From: JAZRGE01 sp045644025
GTDB taxonomy: Bacteria > Bacillota > Clostridia > Oscillospirales > Acutalibacteraceae
Length of the DNA stretch: 64,000 nt
Assembly: GCA_045644025.1 (NCBI GenBank)
Contig: JAZRGE010000080.1
Location: 1-64,000, forward strand
Reading direction: 5' to 3'
Shown here: one piece after another, positions 24,985-34,158 of the stretch
Layout of the letters: every line of letters starts with the position of its first letter
Numbering within the stretch: the first letter of the stretch is position 1
Made by a program: the position numbers and the translations under genes
The notes under the pieces: generated by a model
The model's input: the letters and a program-made list of their open reading frames with translations, nothing else
Databases searched by the model: none
Told to the model about the DNA's origin: nothing

Positions 24985-27393
24985 ATGGAGAAATATATGC
25001 AATTCTTTGCCGATGCTTCGGCTAAACCTGTGCAAATAATTGATTGCAAAAATTTTCGCATAACCATAATCACTTCCAGGCTTATCCGATTTGAAGCGGG
25101 CAGCTACTGCAATGCCGCTACGCAAAGTGTGATAGATCGATCCTTTGCAGCGGCTGACTTTACTACCGAAAAAGACGGAGATCGGCTTAGGGTAGTCACC
25201 GACCATCTGGAGATCAGTTGCGATGCTTCCAAAAACATTGAAGATTCGGGGCTTTGTGTAAAACTGCTGTCTGCTCCATTTTCCAGATGGCATTGGGGCG
25301 ATAGACCTCTTCAGAATTTAGGTGGCACGGTGAGCACGTTGGATTCTGTAAACGGTGCCTGCCCCTTAGGAGATGGCATTTGTTCCTTGGATGGCTACGG
25401 GCTGATAGACGACAGCCGAAGTGCATACTTCATTGAAGACGGCTGGCTGGCTCCCAGAGCAGACGGCACCACCGATATTTATTTCTTTGGCTACGGGCAC
25501 GACTACACCGCCGCCGTGCAGGATTACTACCGCCTTACAGGGCCCACCCCTATGATGCCCAAATATGTTTTCGGCAACTGGTGGAGCCGCTATTTTGAAT
25601 ACACCGAAGATAGCTACAATCAGCTGATAGACGATTTTAATTCCCGCGATATACCGTTGAGCGTGGCTGTGATTGATATGGATTGGCACACCACCGACGA
25701 TGACGGCAGAGATTACAACAAGGACGGTTGGACAGGATACAGCTGGAACAAAAAGTTATTCCCAGATTATAAGCGCTTCTTAAAAGGGCTTCACGATAAA
25801 GGGCTGGCCACATCACTAAATCTGCATCCTGCCGACGGTGTACGCTACTGGGAGGATATGTATCCCCAAATGGCTGAAGCCATGGGCGTTGATCCTGCCA
25901 CCAAAGCTCCTATTCCCTTTGATATTCTCAACAAAGATTTTATTAAAGCCTATTTTGAAATCCTCCATTTCCCCTACGAAGAAAACGGAGTAGATTTTTG
26001 GTGGATGGACTGGCAGCAGGGCACCGATTATAATTGGATCCACCGCCACAACGGGGATATTCATAATCCCCTTGAGTGTATTACACCCCTTTGGATGCTA
26101 AATCACTTTCACTATCTTGCATCGAAGCGCAACGGCAAGCGCGGCCTAGCCTTTTCCCGTTTTTCAGGTCACGGCAGCCAGCGCTACCCTATAGGCTTTT
26201 CCGGTGATACTTGTGTAACATGGGATAGCTTAGACTTCCAGCCATATTTCACCGCCACCGCTTCAAATATTGGTTATGGCTGGTGGAGCCACGATATAGG
26301 CGGGCACTACATGGGCTACCGCGACGACGAAATGAATACCCGTTGGGTGCAGTCCGGCGTGTTTTCTCCCATATTCAGGCTCCACAGTTCCAAGAACATC
26401 TTCTCGGGCCGAGAGCCTTGGAACTACAACAAACGTTCCGAACTGATCATTTCCGATTTTATGCGGTTGCGCCATTGTTTGTTCCCCTATATCTACACAA
26501 TGAGCTACCGCAATACCACCGAATTAATTCCCCTTATTCGGCCTATGTATCATCTCTATCCCGAATCCAAGGAAGCCTACGAAGCCAAAAATCAGTATTT
26601 CTTCGGCAGCGAGCTAATGGTTGCTCCCATCACCAAAAAGGGCGATGCTGTTTCCGATAGGGGCAGCACCAGAGTGTGGTTTCCACAGGGCAAATGGATA
26701 GATTTCTTTAGCGGTATGGTGTATTCAAGCAACACTGTTCTCGATATTCATAGGCCACAAGAGCAAATTCCCCTGTTCCTAAAGGCAGGCGCTATCGTTC
26801 CCCTGCAGCCCCATATTGAGGGGCAAAACGAACTGGGATTGGGCAGCGATGCAGAACTTTTGGTTGCTGCAGGAGATTCCAATTCCTTCACCCTTTATGA
26901 AGATGACGGCGAAACCGAATCCTGGCGCAACGGGGCCTTTGCCACAACCGAATTCAGCCTGGATTGGAAGGATAATTCTGCAACATTTAAGGTTCACCCC
27001 ACTAAAGGAGATCCTTCCATAACGTTTGTTTCCAGAAACTACACCATCCGCTTTAAGGGCTTTGGCAAGGGCTGCCGTTTCTATGCCGCCGGCAAGGAGC
27101 TGCATGCTGATTATTCAGAACAGAGCAACACCTACACAATTCGGCTTGAAACCGTAAACTCTGCCGAAGGCGCAGAAATTGCTATAACAAGTGATGGCAA
27201 TCTGATCCACAACAATTCCGATTTTAGGGAAAAGATCTGCGATCTGCTTTATCGTTCGCAAACAACCTTCGAAGAAAAGCTGCACCTTATTTGGCTGGTG
27301 GATAACCGCCCAAGGGATATTCGGGAAACCGATAGCAACGATCTGCTTTCCAAGGCAGTGCGAGAATACTTAATAATTGCAAACAAAATATAG
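24985..27393 (+). CDS. GH31 family alpha-glycosidase
   Basis: An 802-residue cytosolic enzyme with no signal peptide. The catalytic (beta/alpha)8 barrel carries the GH31 nucleophile motif WWMDWQQG (Asp near residue 341) and the acid/base SGDT (Asp near residue 407). PKYVFGNWWSRYFEYT and LSVAVIDMDWH are the usual substrate-barrel segments. A DUF5110-type beta domain follows (FTLYEDDGETESWRNG). The last 60 or so residues form an extra charged tail not typical of the family. Alpha-glucosidase and alpha-xylosidase are both possible. AGGAGG lies 8 bases before the ATG, and an AraC-type gene diverges from it. Confidence 0.93.
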   Translation: MEKYMQFFADASAKPVQIIDCKNFRITIITSRLIRFEAGSYCNAATQSVIDRSFAAADFTTEKDGDRLRVVTDHLEISCDASKNIEDSGLCVKLLSAPFSRWHWGDRPLQNLGGTVSTLDSVNGACPLGDGICSLDGYGLIDDSRSAYFIEDGWLAPRADGTTDIYFFGYGHDYTAAVQDYYRLTGPTPMMPKYVFGNWWSRYFEYTEDSYNQLIDDFNSRDIPLSVAVIDMDWHTTDDDGRDYNKDGWTGYSWNKKLFPDYKRFLKGLHDKGLATSLNLHPADGVRYWEDMYPQMAEAMGVDPATKAPIPFDILNKDFIKAYFEILHFPYEENGVDFWWMDWQQGTDYNWIHRHNGDIHNPLECITPLWMLNHFHYLASKRNGKRGLAFSRFSGHGSQRYPIGFSGDTCVTWDSLDFQPYFTATASNIGYGWWSHDIGGHYMGYRDDEMNTRWVQSGVFSPIFRLHSSKNIFSGREPWNYNKRSELIISDFMRLRHCLFPYIYTMSYRNTTELIPLIRPMYHLYPESKEAYEAKNQYFFGSELMVAPITKKGDAVSDRGSTRVWFPQGKWIDFFSGMVYSSNTVLDIHRPQEQIPLFLKAGAIVPLQPHIEGQNELGLGSDAELLVAAGDSNSFTLYEDDGETESWRNGAFATTEFSLDWKDNSATFKVHPTKGDPSITFVSRNYTIRFKGFGKGCRFYAAGKELHADYSEQSNTYTIRLETVNSAEGAEIAITSDGNLIHNNSDFREKICDLLYRSQTTFEEKLHLIWLVDNRPRDIRETDSNDLLSKAVREYLIIANKI

Positions 27394-27394
27394 C

Positions 27395-27424
27395 AAAAAA
27401 GAGCGGCCATATGCCGCTCTTTTG
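27395..27424 (+). terminator. Bidirectional terminator
   Basis: GAGCGGC / GCCGCTC hairpin flanked by an A-run and a T-run, between converging GH31 and VanY-type genes. Confidence 0.85.
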
Positions 27425-27426
27425 TT

Positions 27427-28302
27427 TTATTGATTTTGGCCTTTCAAATATTCCACGTACTCTTCCAGGCACATATCCAGCGCCTCCATCTGCTTGGCGT
27501 GCTTCACACCCACAAAGCGGAAGTGCCACGGCTCGTAGATAATACCTGTTATTTCGGTTTTATCCGTGGGGTAGCGAAGGATGAAACCGTAGTCGGTGCA
27601 ATTTTCGGCCAGCCACTTGCCTGCCTTGGTGTTTTCGAAGCTCTGCTCCACAGAATTAAAATCTATGGCAAGGCCCACCTGATGCTCGCTTGTGCCGGGC
27701 ACGGCCACTATTGTTCCCGCCTTCTTAATAGCCTCTTCTTCCGAAAGGCCATCTTCATTTATACATCGCTGCACGCGATTCTTAAAAAGGGTCTCCTGCC
27801 TGCTATAGGAACGATAAGCCGAAATGGAATAGATGGTGACACCATCTTCCCATGCTGCAGCCACCATATCCTTATAGGCGCCATAGGCACGGGAATCCAG
27901 CATATGGCCGTCGTTATTAATTCTCACAAGGTTTTCGGGCACAAAATCCTTCCCTGCAGGCTTCCACTTATTAGTGAGCATAAGATACCACTCGTTAAGC
28001 TCGGCTTGCCCGCTAACGGTGTATTCTATATAATCTCCGCTATCCAGCCTGTTGCTTCCGCCTGTGGGCATAGAGACGACCGACGACGTTTCGGATGATG
28101 TTTCCACAGCCGAAGACGAAGGCTCCACCGATGTGGTGGGTGCCTGCGCAGGCTTTTGGGAAGAGGATGAAGACGATTCTCCACCCGAGCCGCCAATGCC
28201 TGCTATTATGGCAACAAAAGCCACCGCCAGCGCCGCAAAGATTACCACGACTATCGCGGCATAAATCGGCGCGTTTTTATTTCTGCGTCTTCTCCCAGCC
28301 AT
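27427..28302 (-). CDS. VanY-type D-alanyl-D-alanine carboxypeptidase (M15B)
   Basis: A 291-residue membrane-anchored zinc peptidase that trims the terminal D-Ala of peptidoglycan precursors. A short basic N-terminus is followed by one transmembrane helix (residues about 12-38) and a Ser/Pro-rich linker of about 40 residues. The M15B domain then carries the metal and catalytic motifs SEHQVGLAIDF and EPWHFRFVG. No vancomycin resistance genes are near, so a housekeeping role in wall remodelling is likely. It is preceded by a 244-residue membrane protein gene 16 bp upstream. Confidence 0.93.
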   Translation of the reverse strand: MAGRRRRNKNAPIYAAIVVVIFAALAVAFVAIIAGIGGSGGESSSSSSQKPAQAPTTSVEPSSSAVETSSETSSVVSMPTGGSNRLDSGDYIEYTVSGQAELNEWYLMLTNKWKPAGKDFVPENLVRINNDGHMLDSRAYGAYKDMVAAAWEDGVTIYSISAYRSYSRQETLFKNRVQRCINEDGLSEEEAIKKAGTIVAVPGTSEHQVGLAIDFNSVEQSFENTKAGKWLAENCTDYGFILRYPTDKTEITGIIYEPWHFRFVGVKHAKQMEALDMCLEEYVEYLKGQNQ

Positions 28303-28318
28303 TATTATCCCTCACTAA

Positions 28319-29053
28319 TTATTCCCGGCCTTCTGCCAGAATATTATCAATTATCTTCTCTGCCGCCAAAAGATCATTTTCGGCAGGCTGAATTATATTA
28401 TTTTTGCTGAAGTTTCTGGCAGCTATATAAAAATTGCCCTTGATAGTGCCCACCGAATCGGCTTTTTTAATCTCTTCACCGATAGGTGTGGTTGCCAGAT
28501 TCACTCCCCTGCCCGAAAGAGCCGGCAGATCTCTCTTGATAAACAACTCTCCTGCAGTATTGTCCAACTGCTTGATCGTGTCGTCGTCCACAATAAACAT
28601 GGTTGTTTGCGGATCCATTAGCTGGGTCTGCACTCTATCCAGAGTGTTTTTCATCTGGTTAGTCTGCATTCCGCTATAAACACAGCAATCAATTATAAGC
28701 ACGTTCACTTCGCCATCGCCGTTCACATCGGGGCAATACTTTTCTAATTCTTCCCCCAATTTATCAGACGTGGCCTTGTCCATAAAACTGCCCAGATACA
28801 CCACCACGCGGCAATCATACTTCGGCTTGGTGACAAATTGCACAACACATATTGTGAGCACCAGTGCCACAGCAGCGGAGCCTATCACGCCCCACTTATT
28901 ATGATACCAAAAATTGGCCAGCTTTTCCTTAAAGGTGCGGGGTGCAGAATATTCTTCCTTTTTAGGCTCAGCCGCGCTCTCGCTTTTTATTTCCAGCAAA
29001 TCGCGGCGCCTGCGAGCTTGCTCTCGTTTCCAATCACTTTGCTTTTCGGCCAT
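28319..29053 (-). CDS. Unknown single-pass membrane protein
   Basis: Not recognised. A highly charged N-terminus of about 55 residues (KREQARRRRDLLE) is followed by a single transmembrane helix (about residues 56-74, WGVIGSAAVALVLTICVVQF) and an external domain of about 165 residues. That domain has alternating strands and helices (CRVVVYLGSFMDKA, VNVLIIDCCVY, TTMFIVDDDTIKQL), suggesting a Rossmann-like or periplasmic-binding-like alpha/beta fold. It is co-directional with the VanY-type gene and only 16 bp away, so it may act in envelope maintenance. That role is an inference from context alone. Confidence 0.75.
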   Translation of the reverse strand: MAEKQSDWKREQARRRRDLLEIKSESAAEPKKEEYSAPRTFKEKLANFWYHNKWGVIGSAAVALVLTICVVQFVTKPKYDCRVVVYLGSFMDKATSDKLGEELEKYCPDVNGDGEVNVLIIDCCVYSGMQTNQMKNTLDRVQTQLMDPQTTMFIVDDDTIKQLDNTAGELFIKRDLPALSGRGVNLATTPIGEEIKKADSVGTIKGNFYIAARNFSKNNIIQPAENDLLAAEKIIDNILAEGRE

Positions 29054-29140
29054 TTTTCTGCCCCCTTTTTATTAGGATGCATATATTATAGCAGATTTTT
29101 TGCCGCCCGTAAAGGGGGCGGAATTAATTTACAAAAAATT

Positions 29141-29169
29141 AAAAAAAGCAGCGGATAACCGCTGCTTTT
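29141..29169 (-). terminator. Terminator after glyQS
   Basis: AAAAGCAGCGG / CCGCTGCTTTT hairpin followed by T-run on the minus strand, starting 6 bp after the stop. Confidence 0.85.
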
Positions 29170-29174
29170 CACTT

Positions 29175-30569
29175 TTAATAGTTGATCTTCTTTGCAAGAT
29201 AATCCTTAAGGTCGGCAATGGCAACGCGCTCCTGCTGCATTGTATCGCGATCGCGAACGGTAACAGCACCGTCCTCTTCTGTCTGGAAATCGTAGGTGAT
29301 GCAGAAGGGAGTACCAATTTCATCTTCGCGGCGGTATCTCTTACCGATAGAACCTGCATCATCAAAATCAAGCATGAAATCCTTGCTTAATTCGCGGTAA
29401 AGCTCGCCTGCCTTTTCGGAAAGCTTCTTGGAAAGGGGCAGAACAGCTGCCTTAAAGGGAGCAATGGCAGGGTGGAGATGCAGCACTGTGCGAACCTCAC
29501 CCTTTTCATCCTGCTCCTCATCATATGCATTGCAGAAGAAAGCAAGGAACACACGGTCGGCACCCAGCGAAGGTTCGATTACGTAAGGCACGTATTTCTC
29601 GTTAGTCTCGGGATCAAAATACTCCAAGGGCTGGCCGGAATGATTGCTGTGCTGGGTGAGATCGTAGTCGGTTCTATCAGCTACGCCCCAAAGCTCGCCC
29701 CAACCGAAGGGGAAAAGGAACTCGAAATCGGTTGTAGCCTTAGAATAGAAGCAGAGCTCATCAGCATCGTGATCGCGCAGGCGCAGGCTCTCCTCATCCA
29801 TGCCCAAATCCAGCAGCCACTGGCGGCAAAAGCTGCGCCAATAGGCAAACCACTCAAGATCGGTGCCGGGCTTGCAGAAGAATTCCAGCTCCATCTGCTC
29901 GAACTCACGGATACGGAAGATAAAGTTGCCGGGAGTGATCTCATTACGGAAGGATTTGCCGATCTGAGCCACACCAAAAGGCACCTTGCGGCGAGTGGTG
30001 CGCTGGATATTCTTGAAGTTCACAAAAATACCCTGAGCAGTCTCGGGGCGCATATAGAGTGTGGAAGAGCTATCTTCGGTAACACCCTGGAAGGTCTTAA
30101 ACATAAGATTGAATTTGCGGATATCGGTGAAATCATGAGAGCCGCAGGAAGGGCAGGCAATGCCTTTTTCACGGATGTAGGCCATCATCTCATCGTCTGT
30201 CATAGCGGCAGGGTTATCGGAAAGGCCGTTGGCTGCCACGTAATCTTCGATAAGCTTATCGGCACGGTGCCTTGTCTTACACTGGCGGCAATCCATCAGA
30301 GGATCGGAGAATCCGCCAAGGTGGCCGGAGGCAACCCATGTTTCGGGGTTCATAAGGATAGCGGAGTCCAGGCCTACGTTGTAGGGATTTTCCTGAACAA
30401 ATTTCTTCCACCAAGCCTTCTTGATGTTGTTCTTCATTTCCACACCCAAGGGGCCGTAGTCCCAAGAGTTGGCCAAGCCGCCGTAGATCTCGCTACCGGG
30501 ATAAACGAAGCCGCGTCCCTTTGCCAGGGAAACGATTGTGTCCATATTTTTTTCTGCGTTTTTAAGCAT
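29175..30569 (-). CDS. glyQS: Glycyl-tRNA synthetase, dimeric (eukaryote-like) type
   Basis: Charges tRNA-Gly. This is the single-chain alpha2 form, not the GlyQ/GlyS tetramer. The N-terminus has [23 protein letters not shown], and an insertion with cysteines ([18 protein letters not shown]) probably binds zinc. The class II core shows [12 protein letters not shown] and [12 protein letters not shown] (motif 2), and [13 protein letters not shown] is motif 3. The anticodon-binding domain closes the protein. The length of 464 residues is normal. GGAGG lies 7 bases before the ATG. I saw no T-box leader. Confidence 0.96.
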   Translation of the reverse strand: MLKNAEKNMDTIVSLAKGRGFVYPGSEIYGGLANSWDYGPLGVEMKNNIKKAWWKKFVQENPYNVGLDSAILMNPETWVASGHLGGFSDPLMDCRQCKTRHRADKLIEDYVAANGLSDNPAAMTDDEMMAYIREKGIACPSCGSHDFTDIRKFNLMFKTFQGVTEDSSSTLYMRPETAQGIFVNFKNIQRTTRRKVPFGVAQIGKSFRNEITPGNFIFRIREFEQMELEFFCKPGTDLEWFAYWRSFCRQWLLDLGMDEESLRLRDHDADELCFYSKATTDFEFLFPFGWGELWGVADRTDYDLTQHSNHSGQPLEYFDPETNEKYVPYVIEPSLGADRVFLAFFCNAYDEEQDEKGEVRTVLHLHPAIAPFKAAVLPLSKKLSEKAGELYRELSKDFMLDFDDAGSIGKRYRREDEIGTPFCITYDFQTEEDGAVTVRDRDTMQQERVAIADLKDYLAKKINY

Positions 30570-30592
30570 ATTTCTTCCTCCAAAAAGGTTGT

Positions 30593-30808
30593 TTACAGCA
30601 TAAACTGATCGGCTGTGAAGGAGCCAAGCTCAGGCATTGTGCCGGGCTGCCTTTTGAGCGGATCGTACTTAAAGCGGCGGCAGGAATCATCGGCCGAAAC
30701 ACTGCCTCTTTTGCGGCAGAGAATCACACCGCTATCGGCTGTGATTATGGCTCTGCTGCAATACTTACAAGCAGGCTGAGGCTTATTGATAGCCTTGTTT
30801 ATAGCCAT
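30593..30808 (-). CDS. Small Cys-rich conserved protein, 71 residues
   Basis: Function unknown. It contains [18 protein letters not shown] and a further cysteine in [14 protein letters not shown], a spacing that could hold one zinc ion. Similar small proteins occur in Clostridia, to my knowledge without a known role. The start ATG at 30808 follows AAGGGGTGG, and a TATACT box lies 22 bp further upstream. It is 23 bp before glyQS, so the two may be co-transcribed. Confidence 0.8.
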   Translation of the reverse strand: MAINKAINKPQPACKYCSRAIITADSGVILCRKRGSVSADDSCRRFKYDPLKRQPGTMPELGSFTADQFML

Positions 30809-30867
30809 TGACACCACCCCTTGGGGATTAGTATAACAAAAAGATTTTAGAAAATCTACATAAAAAA

Positions 30868-31926
30868 TTATATTATTTGATTTTTCCCGAATAAAATTTG
30901 CCCCAAATAGCCTAAAAACACCGCCGCCGAGCAAAAAAGGCTCAGGGATGCCATTAGTCCGCCTTGCCCCGATTGAAGCCTGGCGGAAATGGTTGGCAGA
31001 TCCGGCAGATCCACGGGGAAAAACCGCAGCAGCAAAAAACACACCGCCGCCGAAATCAAAGCGCAGGCAGCACGGCTCAAAAATATATGTGAAAATCTTA
31101 TGCCTGCTCCCCGCCCCAGTGCCAACACCTGAAACTGCACCGCCAAGCCTCCAAATGATATATAGGCTGCATATAGCGGAAGAGGCACTCTGCCAAGATG
31201 GGAAAGCCCCGTTGTGATCTCCAAAAGGGGCAAGATCGGCACCCACTCCCCCATCCTATAAATTACCGGTGCAAGAAACGCCGAAAAAAGAATGGTGTAG
31301 CCGCAAATTGCCATTGTGCTCCTTACCGCCGACTCACAAGCCTCGCAAAAGGCCTCGCCAATACTTCCCTGCCCTTCGGCATTAGGCGGCAACGGTCTGC
31401 ATCTTTGAGCCGAAAAAACACCCATTATTACCGATGCGGAAAAGGTGGATGCCAAAAGAACAACTCCTGCCTTGGCCGAGCCAAGCATTGTGCCGCCCAC
31501 GGCCGAGATGCAAAAAGCAGGCCCGGGATTTACACAGAATCTGATCATTCGCTCCGCTTGAATCCCATCTATCTCACCTTTCTGCCGAAGGTGTGATATA
31601 AGCTTAGCTGAAACAGGATAGCCCGAAAAAAACGAGAGCAGAACCGCCGTGGCCGAGCGCCCCCTCACCCCAAAAAGAAGGTTGCACACAGGTGAGACTA
31701 TTCTGCCCAGCAACCTTGATGCCGCCGTGCGACCCGTAAATTCTGCTAAAAACATAAAAGGGAACAGGGTGGGTATCACCACTCTGCCGCATAGTCTTAT
31801 TCCCTCGGCTGCTCCCGATGCTGTGTCACCTCTGAACACAAAAAGAAACACCGCCATCACACCTATCATTGCGCTCACCGCCAAATATTCCGCCCCGAGC
31901 CTTAAAACAGCGCCCTTAATCTTCAT
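30868..31926 (-). CDS. ylbJ: Sporulation integral membrane protein YlbJ
   Basis: A membrane protein of about 352 residues with the nucleoside-recognition (Gate) domain layout. Hydrophobic helices run throughout, with LIPTLFPFMFLAEF-like and FSGYPVSAKLI and FCVNPGPAF segments conserved in YlbJ. In Bacillus, ylbJ is SigE-dependent and needed for spore cortex formation. The start ATG is at 31926, 8 bases after GGGAGGG; longer in-frame extensions lack an RBS. Another sporulation gene pair, yqfC-yqfD, diverges from it. Confidence 0.88.
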   Translation of the reverse strand: MKIKGAVLRLGAEYLAVSAMIGVMAVFLFVFRGDTASGAAEGIRLCGRVVIPTLFPFMFLAEFTGRTAASRLLGRIVSPVCNLLFGVRGRSATAVLLSFFSGYPVSAKLISHLRQKGEIDGIQAERMIRFCVNPGPAFCISAVGGTMLGSAKAGVVLLASTFSASVIMGVFSAQRCRPLPPNAEGQGSIGEAFCEACESAVRSTMAICGYTILFSAFLAPVIYRMGEWVPILPLLEITTGLSHLGRVPLPLYAAYISFGGLAVQFQVLALGRGAGIRFSHIFLSRAACALISAAVCFLLLRFFPVDLPDLPTISARLQSGQGGLMASLSLFCSAAVFLGYLGQILFGKNQII

Positions 31927-31972
31927 AAACAAAACCCTCCCTAAAATATATATGAGTGTGGAGGGGATAATT

Positions 31973-32239
31973 TTGTCTGATATAAAAAAGAACGCTGCGG
32001 CTTCGCTGGGCGTGCCGCTTGCAGCTATAGACCGTTGCCCCAAGATAGAGCTTATCGGCAACAGAGAGGCCACTGTAGACGGGTGCAGGGGTGTGGCAGA
32101 ATACGGTGACACAGCCATAAGGCTGAACATTTCGGGCGGTTCGATATGCTTTTTCGGCACCGACCTGCAGATAACCTGTCTCTACAGCAACGAAGCCACC
32201 ATAAAAGGCTTTATATGCAACGTAGAATTTTGCTTGTAG
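31973..32239 (+). CDS. yqfC: Sporulation protein YqfC
   Basis: An 88-residue protein matching YqfC (LGVPLAAIDRCPKIELIGNREATVDG, shortened; and ITCLYSNEATIKGFI). The yqfC-yqfD pair is SigE-regulated in Bacillus. The start is TTG at 31973, because GGAGGGG lies 6 bases upstream; an ATG further upstream in frame has no RBS and lies in the short divergent region shared with ylbJ. Confidence 0.88.
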   Translation: MSDIKKNAAASLGVPLAAIDRCPKIELIGNREATVDGCRGVAEYGDTAIRLNISGGSICFFGTDLQITCLYSNEATIKGFICNVEFCL

Positions 32240-32248
32240 GTGGTTTTT

Positions 32249-33427
32249 ATGTTTGTGCGACTTATCCGCCTTTTAACAGGCTGTGTTTACGTGATGTTTT
32301 CGGGAGATACCCCCGAAAGGATGCTCACCGTACTTTCCAAAAGTCATCTTCCCTTTTGGAATATCAAACGGCGCAGCGGCGGCATCGTTGTTTGTATGTA
32401 TGCGCGGCATTTCAGAAAGCTGCGCGCGCTGCGGCGAACGGCCGACGTGAAGGTGCATATCTTAGGCAGGCGCGGCCTACCTTTTGTGATGAACCGCTAC
32501 CGATTTCGCTTAGGCTTCGCATTAGGGTTCGTTTGCTTCCTTGCACTCAATTGGGCAGCAGGGCTTTTTATCTGGAATATAAATATTGAGGGAAATCTGA
32601 ATATTCCCACAGCCCATATCCTACGCTATCTAAAGGAACAAAACGTGGCCGAGGGCAGCCTTGCATCTGCCGTGGATTGTGATAATATCCGAGTGAAGCT
32701 CACCCGAGATATGGAAGGCATATCCTGGGCATCACTCTCGGTGGAGGGCAGCGTGCTCACCGTGGCTGTGCACGAGCGAAGCCCCATAGACACAACTTCT
32801 CCCAAGCCCTGCAATTTAGTGGCAAATGCCGACGGAATAATCTGCGACATACGTGTGCTTTCGGGCAAAACTCTGGTGAAAAAGGGTGACACGATATCTA
32901 AAGGGCAACTGCTTGTTTCGGGGATAGTGGAATACTCCACGGGGCAGAGCAATTTTGTGGCCGCCAAAGGGGTCATTTCGGCCTACACCACAAAGGATAT
33001 CGTGGTACGTCAACCCTTATCATACACCCAAACGCGCCGCACGGGAGAGCAAACGCGGCGCAGCGTGTTTTCCTTCTTCGGGCTTAAAATCCCCCTTTAT
33101 CTGGGCAATGTTGCACACCCCCACGAGAAGGACGTTGTTTCTGCGCGGCCCGAAGCCAACGGCGCCTACCTGCCCATATCCCTTACAACCGCCACTTTTT
33201 ATTACACCGAGCAACAGCAAATCAATCTCACATCAGAACAAGCACAGAGTGAAGCGGCTCGGCAGATGAACGAAATATGCAACGATATTAAGGATTATGA
33301 GATTTTATCCTACACCGATAGCTTTGAGGAAGAGAATGGATATGTGGTGCTTAAAAGGCATATCCAGGCTAAAGAAAACATTGCAATCAGGGAAGAAATT
33401 CAAATAAATATTGGAAATCCTGAATAG
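32249..33427 (+). CDS. yqfD: Sporulation protein YqfD
   Basis: A 392-residue single-pass membrane protein of the YqfD (stage IV sporulation) family. A cytosolic N-terminal part of about 85 residues precedes a transmembrane helix (FALGFVCFLALNWAAGLFIW). The external domain has VHERSPIDTT, an NLVANADGIICDI segment and KKGDTISKGQLLVSGIVE, which reads like a lipoyl/barrel-sandwich hybrid turn. The ATG at 32249 follows AGGTGG. It lies 9 bp after yqfC. Confidence 0.92.
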   Translation: MFVRLIRLLTGCVYVMFSGDTPERMLTVLSKSHLPFWNIKRRSGGIVVCMYARHFRKLRALRRTADVKVHILGRRGLPFVMNRYRFRLGFALGFVCFLALNWAAGLFIWNINIEGNLNIPTAHILRYLKEQNVAEGSLASAVDCDNIRVKLTRDMEGISWASLSVEGSVLTVAVHERSPIDTTSPKPCNLVANADGIICDIRVLSGKTLVKKGDTISKGQLLVSGIVEYSTGQSNFVAAKGVISAYTTKDIVVRQPLSYTQTRRTGEQTRRSVFSFFGLKIPLYLGNVAHPHEKDVVSARPEANGAYLPISLTTATFYYTEQQQINLTSEQAQSEAARQMNEICNDIKDYEILSYTDSFEEENGYVVLKRHIQAKENIAIREEIQINIGNPE

Positions 33428-33439
33428 ATATGATATAAT
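33411..33439 (+). promoter_or_regulatory. Promoter of the HAD phosphatase gene
   Basis: TTGGAA (33411-33416), 17 bp, TATAAT (33434-33439). The -35 lies in the last codons of yqfD. Confidence 0.7.
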
Positions 33440-33465
33440 CTTCCATAGCACAAGGGGGATTATAT

Positions 33466-34119
33466 ATGAAGAACTACGAGTATATTGCCTTCGATCTGGA
33501 CGGCACCTTGATGAACACCTACGAAGGAGTTTCCAAGGCTATAACATACACTATGGATAAAATGGGCAAACCTAAGCCCACCGAGCAGCAGATAAGGCCC
33601 TGCATCGGCCCGCCTCTGGATGATTCCTACAAGAAGATCTTTGGCTTCACCCACGAGGAAGCTATTGAGGGTGTGGCTAAGTTCCGCGAATACTACAGAG
33701 ATAAAGGCCAGTTTGAATGCCACCCCTACAGTGGCATTACAGATACTTTGGCAGCACTTAACGATGCCGGCTACAAACTTTTTGTGGCCACGTCTAAGCT
33801 TATCACCCCTGCGCTGGAGATAGTCCGCCACTTTGGGCTGGATAAATATTTCTGCCACGTGGAAGGCACTCCCCCGGGATACGGCGATTGCTCCAAGGCC
33901 GACGTGCTTCGCAACGCCTTCTCGTCTCTTGGAATTACCGATAAAAGCAAGGTGATTCTTGTGGGCGACACTAAATTCGACGTGATAGGTGCCAAGGAAG
34001 CGGGAATTGAATGTATGGGCGTGCTCTACGGCTTTGGCAGCGAGCAGGAATTTAAGGAAAACGGTGCGGACTACATTGTGGAAACCACCTCCGATATTGC
34101 AGATTTCTTTTTGAAATAA
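33466..34119 (+). CDS. HAD-IA phosphatase (phosphoglycolate phosphatase-like)
   Basis: A 217-residue cytosolic phosphatase. HAD motif I is FDLDGTLMNT (Asp nucleophile near residue 9), motif II is LFVATSK, motif III is the Lys in KADVLRNAF, and motif IV is ILVGDTKFDVIGA. The cap insert after motif I places it in subfamily IA with Gph/PpaX-type enzymes; the substrate is not determined. AGGGGG lies 7 bases before the ATG. Confidence 0.88.
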   Translation: MKNYEYIAFDLDGTLMNTYEGVSKAITYTMDKMGKPKPTEQQIRPCIGPPLDDSYKKIFGFTHEEAIEGVAKFREYYRDKGQFECHPYSGITDTLAALNDAGYKLFVATSKLITPALEIVRHFGLDKYFCHVEGTPPGYGDCSKADVLRNAFSSLGITDKSKVILVGDTKFDVIGAKEAGIECMGVLYGFGSEQEFKENGADYIVETTSDIADFFLK

Positions 34120-34120
34120 A

Positions 34121-34158
34121 TAAACACCTCAGAAGATGATTCTTCTGAGGTGTATTTT
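34121..34158 (+). terminator. Bidirectional terminator
   Basis: ACACCTCAGAAG / CTTCTGAGGTGT hairpin with a T-rich tail, between converging genes. Confidence 0.85.

Noticed and set aside
30809..30867. Full promoter before the 71-residue gene
   Set aside because: A TATACT box exists but no acceptable -35 lies at 16-18 bp, so I did not list it as a promoter.
30570..30870. T-box riboswitch before glyQS
   Set aside because: Firmicute glyQS is often T-box controlled, but the upstream region is occupied by the 71-residue gene and I found neither a T-box (TGGNACCGCG-like) motif nor a suitable terminator.
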